Below, piece after piece: positions 19,623 to 27,888 of a DNA stretch of 64,000 nucleotides; positions within the stretch are counted from its first letter, which is position 1, and each line of letters opens with the position of its first letter. The position numbers and the translations under genes were made by a program. The notes beneath the pieces are model-generated. The model was not told the DNA's origin. It saw only the letters and a list, made by a program, of their open reading frames with translations, and did not search any database. Source of the DNA: Mermis nigrescens (lineage: Eukaryota; Nematoda; Enoplea; Mermithida; Mermithidae); NCBI GenBank assembly GCA_036768485.1, contig JAVLUZ010000329.1:372001-436000 (forward strand), read 5' to 3'.

Positions 19623-22054
19623 ATGTGCCCCCACCGCAGCCAACCCTTACATCTCCTCATGATGTAAACACGGTTACTGCAAAAGGGCCAGAATCTAGCG
19701 CGCGTCCCAATCTATTCGCGTCGCAAGAATTTCTCGAAGAGTACGAACGTTTACAACGTCGTCTCGCAACTTACGAAAAAATTAATCTACCTCCATCTAA
19801 GACGTTAGATCCTAATATTCCTATCGTAAGCCATGCTGGGACTAACTTACCTACCATTCTCGTTAAAGTTCATGGCATTGACGTACCTGCTCTCATAGAT
19901 ACAGGTTCACAGGTCACCATGATGACCACGTCTGCATTCTTACGTCTTGGTTTTAATTTACCACCTAAACAAGTTTCACAAGTCGTACATGGTGTAGGCG
20001 AAATCACCGCTGTCGTTCGCTATAAAGTAAATATGACTTTAACCATTGCAGAACAATCTATTTCTACCTCAGTAGCTATCATTGATCATTTGCCGGAAGA
20101 CATGCTCTTAGGATATGATTTTTGCGAATCCGCACTCATGTGGGTTAATCCTATTGAGCGCTGTGCTTTTATAAACGGCATAAAGATTAATTTACTCTCA
20201 TCTCATGAAAAATTGCAATTTCGTGCGAAACCCAACGCAACCACCTCTGGTGTTGTGTGTGTGCATGTTTCGTTACCTGAGCCTGTTATAATACAACCTA
20301 GGCATGAATTAATTACACCTGGCTATATAAGTCACGGTTCTTGCAATTTTGATTTCGCATTATTCGAACCAAATCCTGATTTTATGGAAAAAACTTCACT
20401 TTTTGTTGCTCCGTCTATAGTCGATGCTTCACAACCTTTAATACCTGTTCGCGTTTGTAATATCTCCAAAGCGCCAATTCGCATCGACTCTGGCGAAATA
20501 ATAGGTTCTTTAACCTCTGATGCCGAAGTCGTGTCACATGTTTCATCTTTTGATGATAGGACACCAGAACTTTTTGCATCAATAAATAAAGCTTTAAACG
20601 GCTCCGCCGTTGATTCTAGACAACAGCAACAAATTCGTGAATTATGCTTAAAATACGACTCAATTTTTGCATTAAAAAACGAACCTCTCGGACGTACCCC
20701 CTTGATGAAACATCATATTGATACAGGGGATAATCCACCCGTTGTTGGAAAAACTTATCGTGTTGAACATTCTAGAAGGGAATCTATGCAGAAAATTATA
20801 AATGAAATGCTTGCGGATAAAATTATTCGACCTACAACTAGCCCATGGGCAAGTCCATTATTTCTCATTGGAAAAAAGGACGGTTCCCTTAGGCCAGTCG
20901 TCGATTATCGACGGTTAAATGACGTCACTAAAACGCAAGTTTATCCTCTTCCACAATTAGACGATTATTTTGACACCTTAGGCAATGCCGCATATTTCAG
21001 CACGTTAGATCTAAAATCTGGATACTGGCAAATTCCACTCGATAATAAATCTCGCGAAAAAACAGCATTTATATGTCCTGTTGGTCATTACGAATTTGAA
21101 GTTTTACCTTTTGGTTTAAAGAATGCGCCCGCAGATTTTCAAAGACTAATGGAGCTCGTGCTTGCAGGTCTAAATTGGAAATCTTGTCTCGTTTACATCG
21201 ATGACATAATTATTTTCTCACGCACTTTCAAAGAACATTTAAAAGATCTTGAGAATGTCTTTATTGCTCTTAAAAAGGCAAACTTACGCGTAAAGCCTGA
21301 TAAATGCCATCTTGCGCATGCAGAGGTAAAATTTCTTGGCCACAGCATAAGTGCAATGGGCATCGCTCCTGATATGTCCAAAGTAGCAGATTTAATCTCG
21401 TTTCCCGTGCCAAAAACCGTTAAATCCTTGCAGAAATTCCTTGGCTTAGTCCAATGGTTTAAGAAATTCGTTAAAGATCTCGCTAAAATCGCTAAACCGC
21501 TATTCCATCTTCTTCGTAAAGATGTCGAATTTTGCTGGAAGGCTGAACACCAAACCGCCTTTGAGCTTCTGAAGAAAGCATTTACATCTCCACCTATTTT
21601 GCAATTACCAAAATTCGATGATGAGCACCAATTTATTTTAACAACTGACGCAAGTAACTATGCGTTAGGTGCTATCTTGACACAAAAACATTTACCATCC
21701 AAAAATCGTTTTATTCTTAGCTACGCTAGTCGCGTGCTAAATTCTGCCAAATGTAACTATGCTACTTCGGAAAAAGAAGCGTTAGCGGTAGTGTGGGCCA
21801 TCAAGCATTATCGACATTATCTTTACGGTAAAAAATTCATTGTCGAAACTGATCATCGAGCGTTAACCTGGCTAGTAAACGTTAAAGACCCATCAAGTCG
21901 TTTACGCCGTTGGGGTCTCAAGTTACAGGAATACGAATATGATATCGTTTATGTTCCTGGTGCATATAACTGCGCAGCTGATCTTCTTTCACGTCATCCC
22001 AAATATGATCACGCAGAACGCAAATACAAAGTCAGAGCGCAAAAATGTCGTTAA
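19241..22054 (+). CDS. pol: Pol: protease, reverse transcriptase, RNase H
   Basis: In frame from about 19262. After an Arg/Asn/Gln-rich linker comes an aspartic protease with ALIDTGSQVTMM (active Asp at residue 220) and LLGYDF. The RT spans about 480-740 with SPWASPLFLIGKKDGSLRP, LDLKSGYWQI, FGLKNAPADFQRLM and YIDD (652-655). RNase H follows with TTDASNYALGA (Asp 803), SEKEALAVVWA and TDHRALTWL (Asp 871). All key residues are present. The frame stops at 22054 just after LLSRHPKYDH, a normal end of RNase H, through a +1 change at an A5 tract (about 22043), after which an acidic linker continues in another frame. Confidence 0.95.
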   Translation: MQPIAFFLRQNRSPSHSNSQNRHRSQSRYRNPSQHRSSNYANNDNRFESKQSRSNFWQNRNDYYQNSRANYQNSRYDNRYNTQPRQNTPFVQFPNEQRGTYYNSNYRNDNNFNRPYVTYTADNQPTMNVPPPQPTLTSPHDVNTVTAKGPESSARPNLFASQEFLEEYERLQRRLATYEKINLPPSKTLDPNIPIVSHAGTNLPTILVKVHGIDVPALIDTGSQVTMMTTSAFLRLGFNLPPKQVSQVVHGVGEITAVVRYKVNMTLTIAEQSISTSVAIIDHLPEDMLLGYDFCESALMWVNPIERCAFINGIKINLLSSHEKLQFRAKPNATTSGVVCVHVSLPEPVIIQPRHELITPGYISHGSCNFDFALFEPNPDFMEKTSLFVAPSIVDASQPLIPVRVCNISKAPIRIDSGEIIGSLTSDAEVVSHVSSFDDRTPELFASINKALNGSAVDSRQQQQIRELCLKYDSIFALKNEPLGRTPLMKHHIDTGDNPPVVGKTYRVEHSRRESMQKIINEMLADKIIRPTTSPWASPLFLIGKKDGSLRPVVDYRRLNDVTKTQVYPLPQLDDYFDTLGNAAYFSTLDLKSGYWQIPLDNKSREKTAFICPVGHYEFEVLPFGLKNAPADFQRLMELVLAGLNWKSCLVYIDDIIIFSRTFKEHLKDLENVFIALKKANLRVKPDKCHLAHAEVKFLGHSISAMGIAPDMSKVADLISFPVPKTVKSLQKFLGLVQWFKKFVKDLAKIAKPLFHLLRKDVEFCWKAEHQTAFELLKKAFTSPPILQLPKFDDEHQFILTTDASNYALGAILTQKHLPSKNRFILSYASRVLNSAKCNYATSEKEALAVVWAIKHYRHYLYGKKFIVETDHRALTWLVNVKDPSSRLRRWGLKLQEYEYDIVYVPGAYNCAADLLSRHPKYDHAERKYKVRAQKCR
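19257..19265 (+). promoter_or_regulatory. Putative gag-pol -1 frameshift site
   Basis: In the gag frame the codons are TCT TTT TGC; T5 covers 19259-19263. A -1 slip lets the tRNA on TTT re-pair perfectly with TTT one base back and enters the pol frame at TTG CGT. The A-site re-pairing would be poor, so this is not a textbook heptamer. A lost T (T6 to T5) or an assembly homopolymer error is an alternative. Confidence 0.45.
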
Positions 22055-22372
22055 CATCGCAAATTTAGAATCTGAAGACTCTGAGTCAGATGATGAATCG
22101 GTTCCCCTGACCGATCGCGCGATAACGCGCCTGATGCACCAATTAATCATCCAAATGCGCATAATAACAATCCTACTGCACAAACCGATCCTATCAATTC
22201 TAAACCACCTACATTTCGTGAACGCTTGTTACTTACCGACGCCAAAAAAGCTGAAATGCTGACACCTGCGCGTTTACTCGCTGAGCAACGTGCAGATGAC
22301 GAATTGCATAAAATTCGCATCGCATTGAATGACTTAACAACGAAAAAATATCGTGACGAATTTTTCTCGTAA
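22055..22372 (+). CDS. pol: Pol linker between RNase H and integrase (frame-broken)
   Basis: The coding pattern continues through two frames. About 22045-22110 (frame of 21939) encodes acidic NIANLESEDSESDDESVP. About 22115-22372, in the original pol frame, encodes an Asn/Pro-rich stretch and then LLLTDAKKAEMLTPARL..., the usual tether before the integrase zinc domain. It ends in TAA at 22370-22372 because the T5 tract 22361-22365 shifts the frame by -1. Whether these breaks are mutations, sequencing errors or recoding is open. Confidence 0.6.
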
Positions 22373-23826
22373 ACGATGTACTTTTTCGTCGTTTCCAACC
22401 TAAGCGTTCACCAACTGTCGTTCATCAAATAGTCATACCCAAATCTTTGCGTCGTTTTATATTAACGGAATTTCATGAGTCTATTTTCGGAGCTCATTTT
22501 TCATCGCGCAAAATCTTGCCCGCCATACAAATGCGTTATTGGTGGCCGCGCATGGAAAATGATGTGATCGCGTGGTGTCGGAATTGTGATGTGTGCTTAC
22601 AACGTAAGGTCGCATTAAATTCCACATCCGTTCCGTTGCAACCAATTGAAGTATCCGCGCCCTTTGAACTCATTGTGTGCGATTGTTTGCATATGCCGCG
22701 ATCCCCCTCCGGAAATGACCAAATTGTAGTTTTTATGGATTATTTTACAAAATACGTGGAAGCTTTTGCTGTTTCTGACATAAAAGCAACAACTATCGCA
22801 AATTTATTATTACGAGAAATTATACCACGTTATGGAGTTCCTAAGAAATTTTTGACAGATCAGGGGTCAAATTTTACATCTACCCTAATTTCGGAAGTTT
22901 GTAAACTATTAAACGTTCAAAAAATATTTACAACCCCATATCACCCCCAGTGTGATGGGTTGGTAGAACGTTATAATCGAACCTTGATTGATGGTTTGTC
23001 TAAGCTGAGTGCGCGTTCCCAGTATGATTGGGAGCAATTTCTACCTTTTGCATTATTTGCATATCGCGCGACTCCGCAATCATCGACTAATATATCTCCT
23101 TTCGAAATGCTTTATGGTCGCGAACCAGCATTTCCGCTTGACACTTTACTCATAAATGACTTTGTGATAAATCCGAATTTACCATCTGTTGCGGAAAAAT
23201 ACGTCATTGATTTAAAGCTGACTTTACAAGACCTGCATGAAATCGCATCTCAAAATTTAACTCAAGCGCGTAAGCAGCAAAAATCGCAATATGACAAGTC
23301 CGTAACGCACACAAACTTTAATATCTCGGATATAGTCTACCTTAATAATACCTCAGTCATTCAACCCAAAATCGGTAAACTATCACCCAAGCGTGTTGGT
23401 CCATACCGAATTATTGACTTACCTACGCCTGAAACTGCGAAAATCGCATATGTCTATAACCCTCTCATCACTCATCTCGTTCACCGAAATAGACTTCTGC
23501 CTGAGCCTAAGCTACCTTATTCTGACTTAATTGTGGAAAAACACGCGTACGTCCCTGGCGATTTTGTGTTGGTAAAATTACCACATCGCCCTCTTGCCCC
23601 GGCAGTAGTCATAAGTTTTGAGGATTTACTGGGCAGGGAACAAAAAGCTAAGGACTGCGCGCCTATACGTTTATTAAATGGCTCTAAAACAGCACATGCC
23701 GTACCATTATCTAATGTTTTTCCTTTTGCAGACCCATGGCTGCACAAGGTACCCCAAGCAAGGAGGCATTGCTGGAGGCAGCTGGTCGCCAATGCAAATT
23801 CGAGGGGCGTGATCCCGCGTCCCTAG
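22357..23826 (+). CDS. pol: Integrase with GPY module and PWWP-like C-terminus
   Basis: Open from 22357; residues here count from the Met at 22447. The HHCC zinc domain uses H10, H17, C47 and C50 with YWWPRMENDV between. The catalytic core has D79, D138 and E174, exactly D,D-35-E, within CDCLHMP, FLTDQGSNF and GLVERYNRTL. VGPY at 317-320 is the GPY/F module. About 369-427 (PGDFVLVKLP, PLAPAVVI, IRLLNGSKTAHAVPLSNVFPF) follows the strand order of a PWWP/Tudor-like reader, with PLAP in place of PWWP. The last ~90 bases overlap the third unit in another frame. Confidence 0.92.
   Translation, partial: RIFLVNDVLFRRFQPKRSPTVVHQIVIPKSLRRFILTEFHESIFGAHFSSRKILPAIQMRYWWPRMENDVIAWCRNCDVCLQRKVALNSTSVPLQPIEVSAPFELIVCDCLHMPRSPSGNDQIVVFMDYFTKYVEAFAVSDIKATTIANLLLREIIPRYGVPKKFLTDQGSNFTSTLISEVCKLLNVQKIFTTPYHPQCDGLVERYNRTLIDGLSKLSARSQYDWEQFLPFALFAYRATPQSSTNISPFEMLYGREPAFPLDTLLINDFVINPNLPSVAEKYVIDLKLTLQDLHEIASQNLTQARKQQKSQYDKSVTHTNFNISDIVYLNNTSVIQPKIGKLSPKRVGPYRIIDLPTPETAKIAYVYNPLITHLVHRNRLLPEPKLPYSDLIVEKHAYVPGDFVLVKLPHRPLAPAVVISFEDLLGREQKAKDCAPIRLLNGSKTAHAVPLSNVFPFADPWLHKVPQARRHCWRQLVANANSRGVIPRP
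23707..23735 (+). promoter_or_regulatory. Predicted 3' splice site feeding the third unit
   Basis: CTAAT (23711-23715) fits an insect branch point. TTTTTCCTTTTGCAG follows and ends at 23731, and ACCC then leads into ATGG at 23736. This is a strong acceptor four bases before a good initiation context, placed inside integrase codons. Candidate donors lie in the leader at 16848 and 16864. Env of errantiviruses is made from a comparably spliced RNA. Confidence 0.6.
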
Positions 23827-24686
23827 ATGAATTTCGTTCGGCTTTGACCAATATGGCGTTGGAGCGGGGGTTGGTTATGCCAGACCCGCTGCCGCAAAAT
23901 GACGATAGTCGCGTTGGCGGTCTAGAGTCACTTACCGCAAAATGGATAAAACATAAAGCAACACATAAAATCACAAATCACAGAAAGCGTATTAACGACC
24001 AACAACTCTGGTGGGAGAACAGACTTGGTAGATCTCCTTTGGTAACCCCTCGTGTACCAAAGAACAGAGTTCTACCCACTGTCATAATCTCCAATGACCA
24101 GAAGTCGTTTGGCGCCATTTTGGCGTTGATCCAGCCATCGAATATGACAAATGGCACGCTATTCTTAGGCTACGACTCTGAATTTGTTAATGACAGAAAA
24201 GGCAGACATTATAAGACCTGGGACTTGCGTTTTCAGCAATTATGTCCCACTTACCAGGACCTCCATGGCCCATTCGTACGCTACGTCCAAGTTGTGAGCG
24301 CGAACGGCCATGTGTTCTGTTGGGACCTGGCGAAGTTCCCGCAACCTCCGTTTGGGCTTCACCAGTTGCTCGAAACGCGTTTACCAAATGTACATATGGT
24401 TTGCTATGACCCTACGCAAGACCGACTTGCGTATTTTCACGTATACGGTCCAACTTTTGAGGAAATTTTGGCAATTCCGGATGCAGAAATTCGCAATAAA
24501 CTGCACTGGAAAGATCCGTTCATTGCTAATTTTATCGATATTCAGCCACTGGCGAGAGAATTTACTCGTTGTTTCCGTATCAAAGCGCAGTCGCACTCGT
24601 TAAAGCGCTTGGCTGAATTCTTTTTGACATGTATATTGACCCTAATGCGCCTGATAATTTTGGACAGGCGTGGAGCTTACCGTTAA
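23736..24686 (+). CDS. Third unit, part 1: DEDDy-type 3'-5' exonuclease domain
   Basis: Starts MAAQGTPSKEALLEAAGRQC. Residues about 140-296 form an RNase D/WRN/EXD-type exonuclease. Exo I is LFLGYDSEF (D147, E149). Exo II is PTQDRLAYF (D229, possibly D225). The conserved strand FIDIQPLAREF (D268) and helix HSLKRLAEFF follow. Exo III lies across a frame change, in the next entry. Such enzymes remove 3' nucleotides from RNA or DNA with two metal ions. The first ~135 residues are basic and hydrophilic with no signal peptide or membrane segment. The real frame leaves this ORF at T5 24621-24625; the last ~22 codons are out of frame. Confidence 0.88.
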   Translation: MAAQGTPSKEALLEAAGRQCKFEGRDPASLDEFRSALTNMALERGLVMPDPLPQNDDSRVGGLESLTAKWIKHKATHKITNHRKRINDQQLWWENRLGRSPLVTPRVPKNRVLPTVIISNDQKSFGAILALIQPSNMTNGTLFLGYDSEFVNDRKGRHYKTWDLRFQQLCPTYQDLHGPFVRYVQVVSANGHVFCWDLAKFPQPPFGLHQLLETRLPNVHMVCYDPTQDRLAYFHVYGPTFEEILAIPDAEIRNKLHWKDPFIANFIDIQPLAREFTRCFRIKAQSHSLKRLAEFFLTCILTLMRLIILDRRGAYR

Positions 24687-27112
24687 CTCGGGACATGCAG
24701 CATTATTTAGCGATGGACGCCCTCATAACTATCGATGTTTTTATATTGATAGAAGGGTGCATGCAAAATAATCGCATTACTGACGATAGAAAGCCTATAT
24801 CGGTTTCGTTTACAGGCAATGAATTGTACATTAAGGCTAGCGGCCCGAAAGCCAGAGTGCGTATACCGTTGTCGACTAGTAAACCACCACAAGGCCAGTC
24901 GACCAGCATGGCTGCTGAAGTCGAAGTTGATTCGAATGGCAAAGAGCTAATCAGAGTTGAGGACTTTTATGGCCCAGCTCCGCAACTGCCAGCAGCCATA
25001 GCTGCAGCCACCACCGTTGCCTCAGTAACGGAAGCGTTGGCTCACACTAATGTTTTTGACAATCCTGACCTACAAGTTCAGGGTTCGCAGGCCGTTGCCG
25101 ACTCAGTTTTGGGTCCGGCTCATGCACCTGATACCGAACCAAAATCTAAACCAACCAGTTCGAGTACACCAGCTTCTGTGTTTTCCTCGCAAACCGATAT
25201 TCCCTACGATTCGCCCATGGTCCATGTAGAACCATCGATCTCCACTGAGGATGACGATTTATCTCCTAAACGCTTAGTGATGGCGTTATCTGACGCCGAG
25301 GCGGAAAGACAAGCTAACTTGTCGCCACCGCGTACAACACGCATGGCATTGGCCAGAAAAGGGGCTGTTACCGTTTCGCAACCGGTTGTCTCACAATCGC
25401 TTGCGGCGGACCAACAAGCACCCTTGGGCATCAGTTCGCTCGCACCTTTACCGACTTCGCAGCCGGGTTGGGTAGAGCGTGACTCTGAGCCCGACATGAT
25501 CATGACTGAGATTATTGGCTTTCCGCCGATACCACAACGCACATTACCCGCACATGAAGTACCGCAAGTAGCGTTGTACACGCAAGTCGCGTCTCATTCC
25601 GCGCCACAAGGCGTGTCGGCACCGGATACTCGTTTTATGGCTCCTATGACCATGACGGGTGTGTCGAGTACTGTGGCGACTATTCAACCACAGGTTACTC
25701 AAAGTCAATCATCAAATATGGAAGTCGCAATACCTGCGCACATTCAAGCCATTCGCGAACGTATGTCCGCGAATGAAAGCGCTAGAGTGCAAAATTGCTC
25801 GCGCTACGTACAGCACTTTTTCACCACAATGGAAAATATGACGCGTGAACCACCATGCACTATCGCGCCAGTCGTCTTGCACGAGTTACGTTCTTATCTG
25901 GGTGAGGTCGAAGGAACGCGTCTGTACAATCAGCTGGTTGAAGCTGCCCAAGTGTACTTCGACCGAGTGTACGCAATACATTTGCAGTACGCGACTTCGA
26001 CTGACTCTCCCTCGCGTCCGTTAGTGTGGTCTACAATTGCACAGCCTTTGGCTGATGCCAATTGTGAGCCCGCACCTCAATTTATTAGTGAATTGAGCGT
26101 GTTTAACCGATTATTTTACCCAGACCAATACTTCGTGCGCATACGGTTCTTTATTACAACCGGAATGATGTTGTACGAGGTTCCACTACAGTATTTGGTG
26201 GTGCATCCGCACCTTGACGCACCGACTGAGGTGATTGATGGCGTTGCACATCAGGTTTGCCCGGAATTATATCCGCACAGGATGTCTCCAGCGCCAGATC
26301 ACCTAGCGCCCATTTTAATATTGACGCGTCAGATGGTCGATATTTTCGATACTTTCCGAGAATTTCAATCATTATATGATTCGGAGTATCGACACATGAC
26401 GATCTTCTCTTCAATAGACGTCATGCGCGCTACAGCGCTTTTGGAATTTTTGGATAGGAAGTTCCACTTCTTTGCGTACGCCTACGGTAATCCAGGAATA
26501 GGCTGGCGCATGGTGGAGCAGTTACGTCGCATGTTGCGCGTAGCGTTCCTTGGTGAATCTTATACACCTTTGCCAAGTGAGGCTTTCCCGGAATTCCCGG
26601 ACTTAACGGCACGAATCAAAAGTCCACATGTTTTACATAACATGATTCGGCAAATTCGGTTAGCAACCGACCCGCCACTTGAAGTTCCGGCTCAATTCGA
26701 TTGTTTCCGAGGTCGTCAAAAATCTGTGTTTTACCTCAAACATCAAATTCAAGGCGAATTAGAGAAAATTCGTAGAGAAAGGCGGCAGGCATCCTCGCAG
26801 GACCCAAGCGGATCCGCAGCAAGCCTTGATATGCCAGAAGTCGATCTTTCTTTGGAGGCACAAATTGAAATGCGTAGAACACGCATGACGATCGAGAAAC
26901 GCGATTGTGAGAATTTGGCAACGGAAATGCCAAGGCGTGCGACGAGATTACGCGCCGCCGGTTCTCTTGCTGAATCTTCAGAAGTTCGTCATATGTCAGA
27001 AGACGAACATAAAGCCAAATTGAATCGATTTTATGACACTAAATCCGAGCACACTTTGCGTCGGTTAAAAAAATTTGGAAAAGCAACGAGTCAGAAGACT
27101 TGTTCAAGCTGA
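24629..27112 (+). CDS. Third unit, part 2: Exo III motif plus long unrecognised region
   Basis: The first residues complete the exonuclease: WSLPLTRDMQHYLAMDAL gives the Y-x3-D signature (Y26, D30) of the DEDDy subclass, preceded by the usual W-S-x-P-L-T. About 95-370 is low-complexity Ser/Pro/Ala/Thr, acidic in places. About 375-710 looks folded (IPAHIQAIRERMSANES, LFYPDQYFVRIRFFI, YAYGNPGIGWRMVEQLRR), rich in aromatic residues, and is not a family I know. A charged, probably coiled-coil end follows (RRERRQASSQ to LRRLKK). No envelope features: no signal peptide, furin-type cleavage site, fusion peptide or membrane anchor. The frame breaks at A7 near 27066-27072. Confidence 0.75.
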   Translation: MYIDPNAPDNFGQAWSLPLTRDMQHYLAMDALITIDVFILIEGCMQNNRITDDRKPISVSFTGNELYIKASGPKARVRIPLSTSKPPQGQSTSMAAEVEVDSNGKELIRVEDFYGPAPQLPAAIAAATTVASVTEALAHTNVFDNPDLQVQGSQAVADSVLGPAHAPDTEPKSKPTSSSTPASVFSSQTDIPYDSPMVHVEPSISTEDDDLSPKRLVMALSDAEAERQANLSPPRTTRMALARKGAVTVSQPVVSQSLAADQQAPLGISSLAPLPTSQPGWVERDSEPDMIMTEIIGFPPIPQRTLPAHEVPQVALYTQVASHSAPQGVSAPDTRFMAPMTMTGVSSTVATIQPQVTQSQSSNMEVAIPAHIQAIRERMSANESARVQNCSRYVQHFFTTMENMTREPPCTIAPVVLHELRSYLGEVEGTRLYNQLVEAAQVYFDRVYAIHLQYATSTDSPSRPLVWSTIAQPLADANCEPAPQFISELSVFNRLFYPDQYFVRIRFFITTGMMLYEVPLQYLVVHPHLDAPTEVIDGVAHQVCPELYPHRMSPAPDHLAPILILTRQMVDIFDTFREFQSLYDSEYRHMTIFSSIDVMRATALLEFLDRKFHFFAYAYGNPGIGWRMVEQLRRMLRVAFLGESYTPLPSEAFPEFPDLTARIKSPHVLHNMIRQIRLATDPPLEVPAQFDCFRGRQKSVFYLKHQIQGELEKIRRERRQASSQDPSGSAASLDMPEVDLSLEAQIEMRRTRMTIEKRDCENLATEMPRRATRLRAAGSLAESSEVRHMSEDEHKAKLNRFYDTKSEHTLRRLKKFGKATSQKTCSS

Positions 27113-27686
27113 AGTTGCAGCTAAATTAAAAGCGCGTTTAGGCCAAAAGGGATTGAGGCGGCAAGAACCGCAGTCATCCCGGCAACGCTATGCTCAAACG
27201 CATCATCGTTCACAATCACAAGCACAACAGCAAACACAAGTAAAACCACATATACAGCAATACACACGACCGCAGACCCAACCGCGGCAACAGCAGCAAT
27301 TCACGGAATCGCGTGAGCGTTCCGAGGCGTATTCGCAGGCTGATGCTGGTCATCTGTTGCGCTCGCAACAGCAGCAGCCTTATGAATATCGCCGTCTGCC
27401 ACAGTCGAACCGCGGAACTCATCGGGGCCGGTCACAATCCCGTCAACGTCAACAATGGGACCAGTCGTATCGCTCACCGTTGGAACAAAGTCAATCAGCC
27501 ACCGGGGTCTATCAGCCACAACCTCGACCCGGTCCACTTTTGCCAAAACCGTGGCCTGTTACGCAACAACAACAGCGTCCACGCAAACCTTCACGTGAAC
27601 AATCTTATGGTTTTACGCCGGAGCAATTATTCACTCCGACGCCACCAATACCGCGTTGTTACGCCGGACGACTACGAGGACGATGA
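27075..27686 (+). CDS. Third unit, part 3: basic helix and Gln/Arg-rich tail
   Basis: Continues the coiled-coil-like helix in a +1 frame (LEKQRVRRLVQAEVAAKLKA), then Gln-, Arg-, Ser- and Pro-rich low complexity with repeated RSQSQ, QPRQQQQ and RGRSQSRQRQQ, a likely nucleic-acid-binding disordered tail. The real frame changes again near 27650, so the last ten codons here are spurious. Confidence 0.6.
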   Translation: MEKQRVRRLVQAEVAAKLKARLGQKGLRRQEPQSSRQRYAQTHHRSQSQAQQQTQVKPHIQQYTRPQTQPRQQQQFTESRERSEAYSQADAGHLLRSQQQQPYEYRRLPQSNRGTHRGRSQSRQRQQWDQSYRSPLEQSQSATGVYQPQPRPGPLLPKPWPVTQQQQRPRKPSREQSYGFTPEQLFTPTPPIPRCYAGRLRGR

Positions 27687-27888
27687 CGATTTTGAGGACG
27701 ACAATCGACCAGTCGATCCACATCGGCGCTTACGCCAACATCTGTACGGGCGTAGGCAATCGCCATACCAGTACCGCGAGCATTCGAATACGCGTCGCGA
27801 ACCGGAATCGGATCAAGAATATTTTCAACGTCAACGACGTCGCGGAAAATTGTATGGCTCGAAGGCCAATTATCAGGATCGCTATTAA
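27650..27888 (+). CDS. Third unit, part 4: acidic patch and C-terminus
   Basis: In the frame open from 27313 but meaningful only from about 27650: VVTPDDYEDDDDFEDDN, then an Arg/Gln-rich end with RRQSPYQYREHSN and a KANYQDRY terminus before TAA. The acidic run followed by basic Tyr-rich sequence continues the composition of part 3, which supports a single original reading unit from 23736 to 27888 (about 1,380 codons). Confidence 0.55.

Noticed and set aside
23736..27888. Third gypsy unit as an envelope (errantivirus env)
   Set aside because: No signal peptide, transmembrane anchor, cleavage site or heptad fusion core; the N-terminal third carries exonuclease motifs instead.
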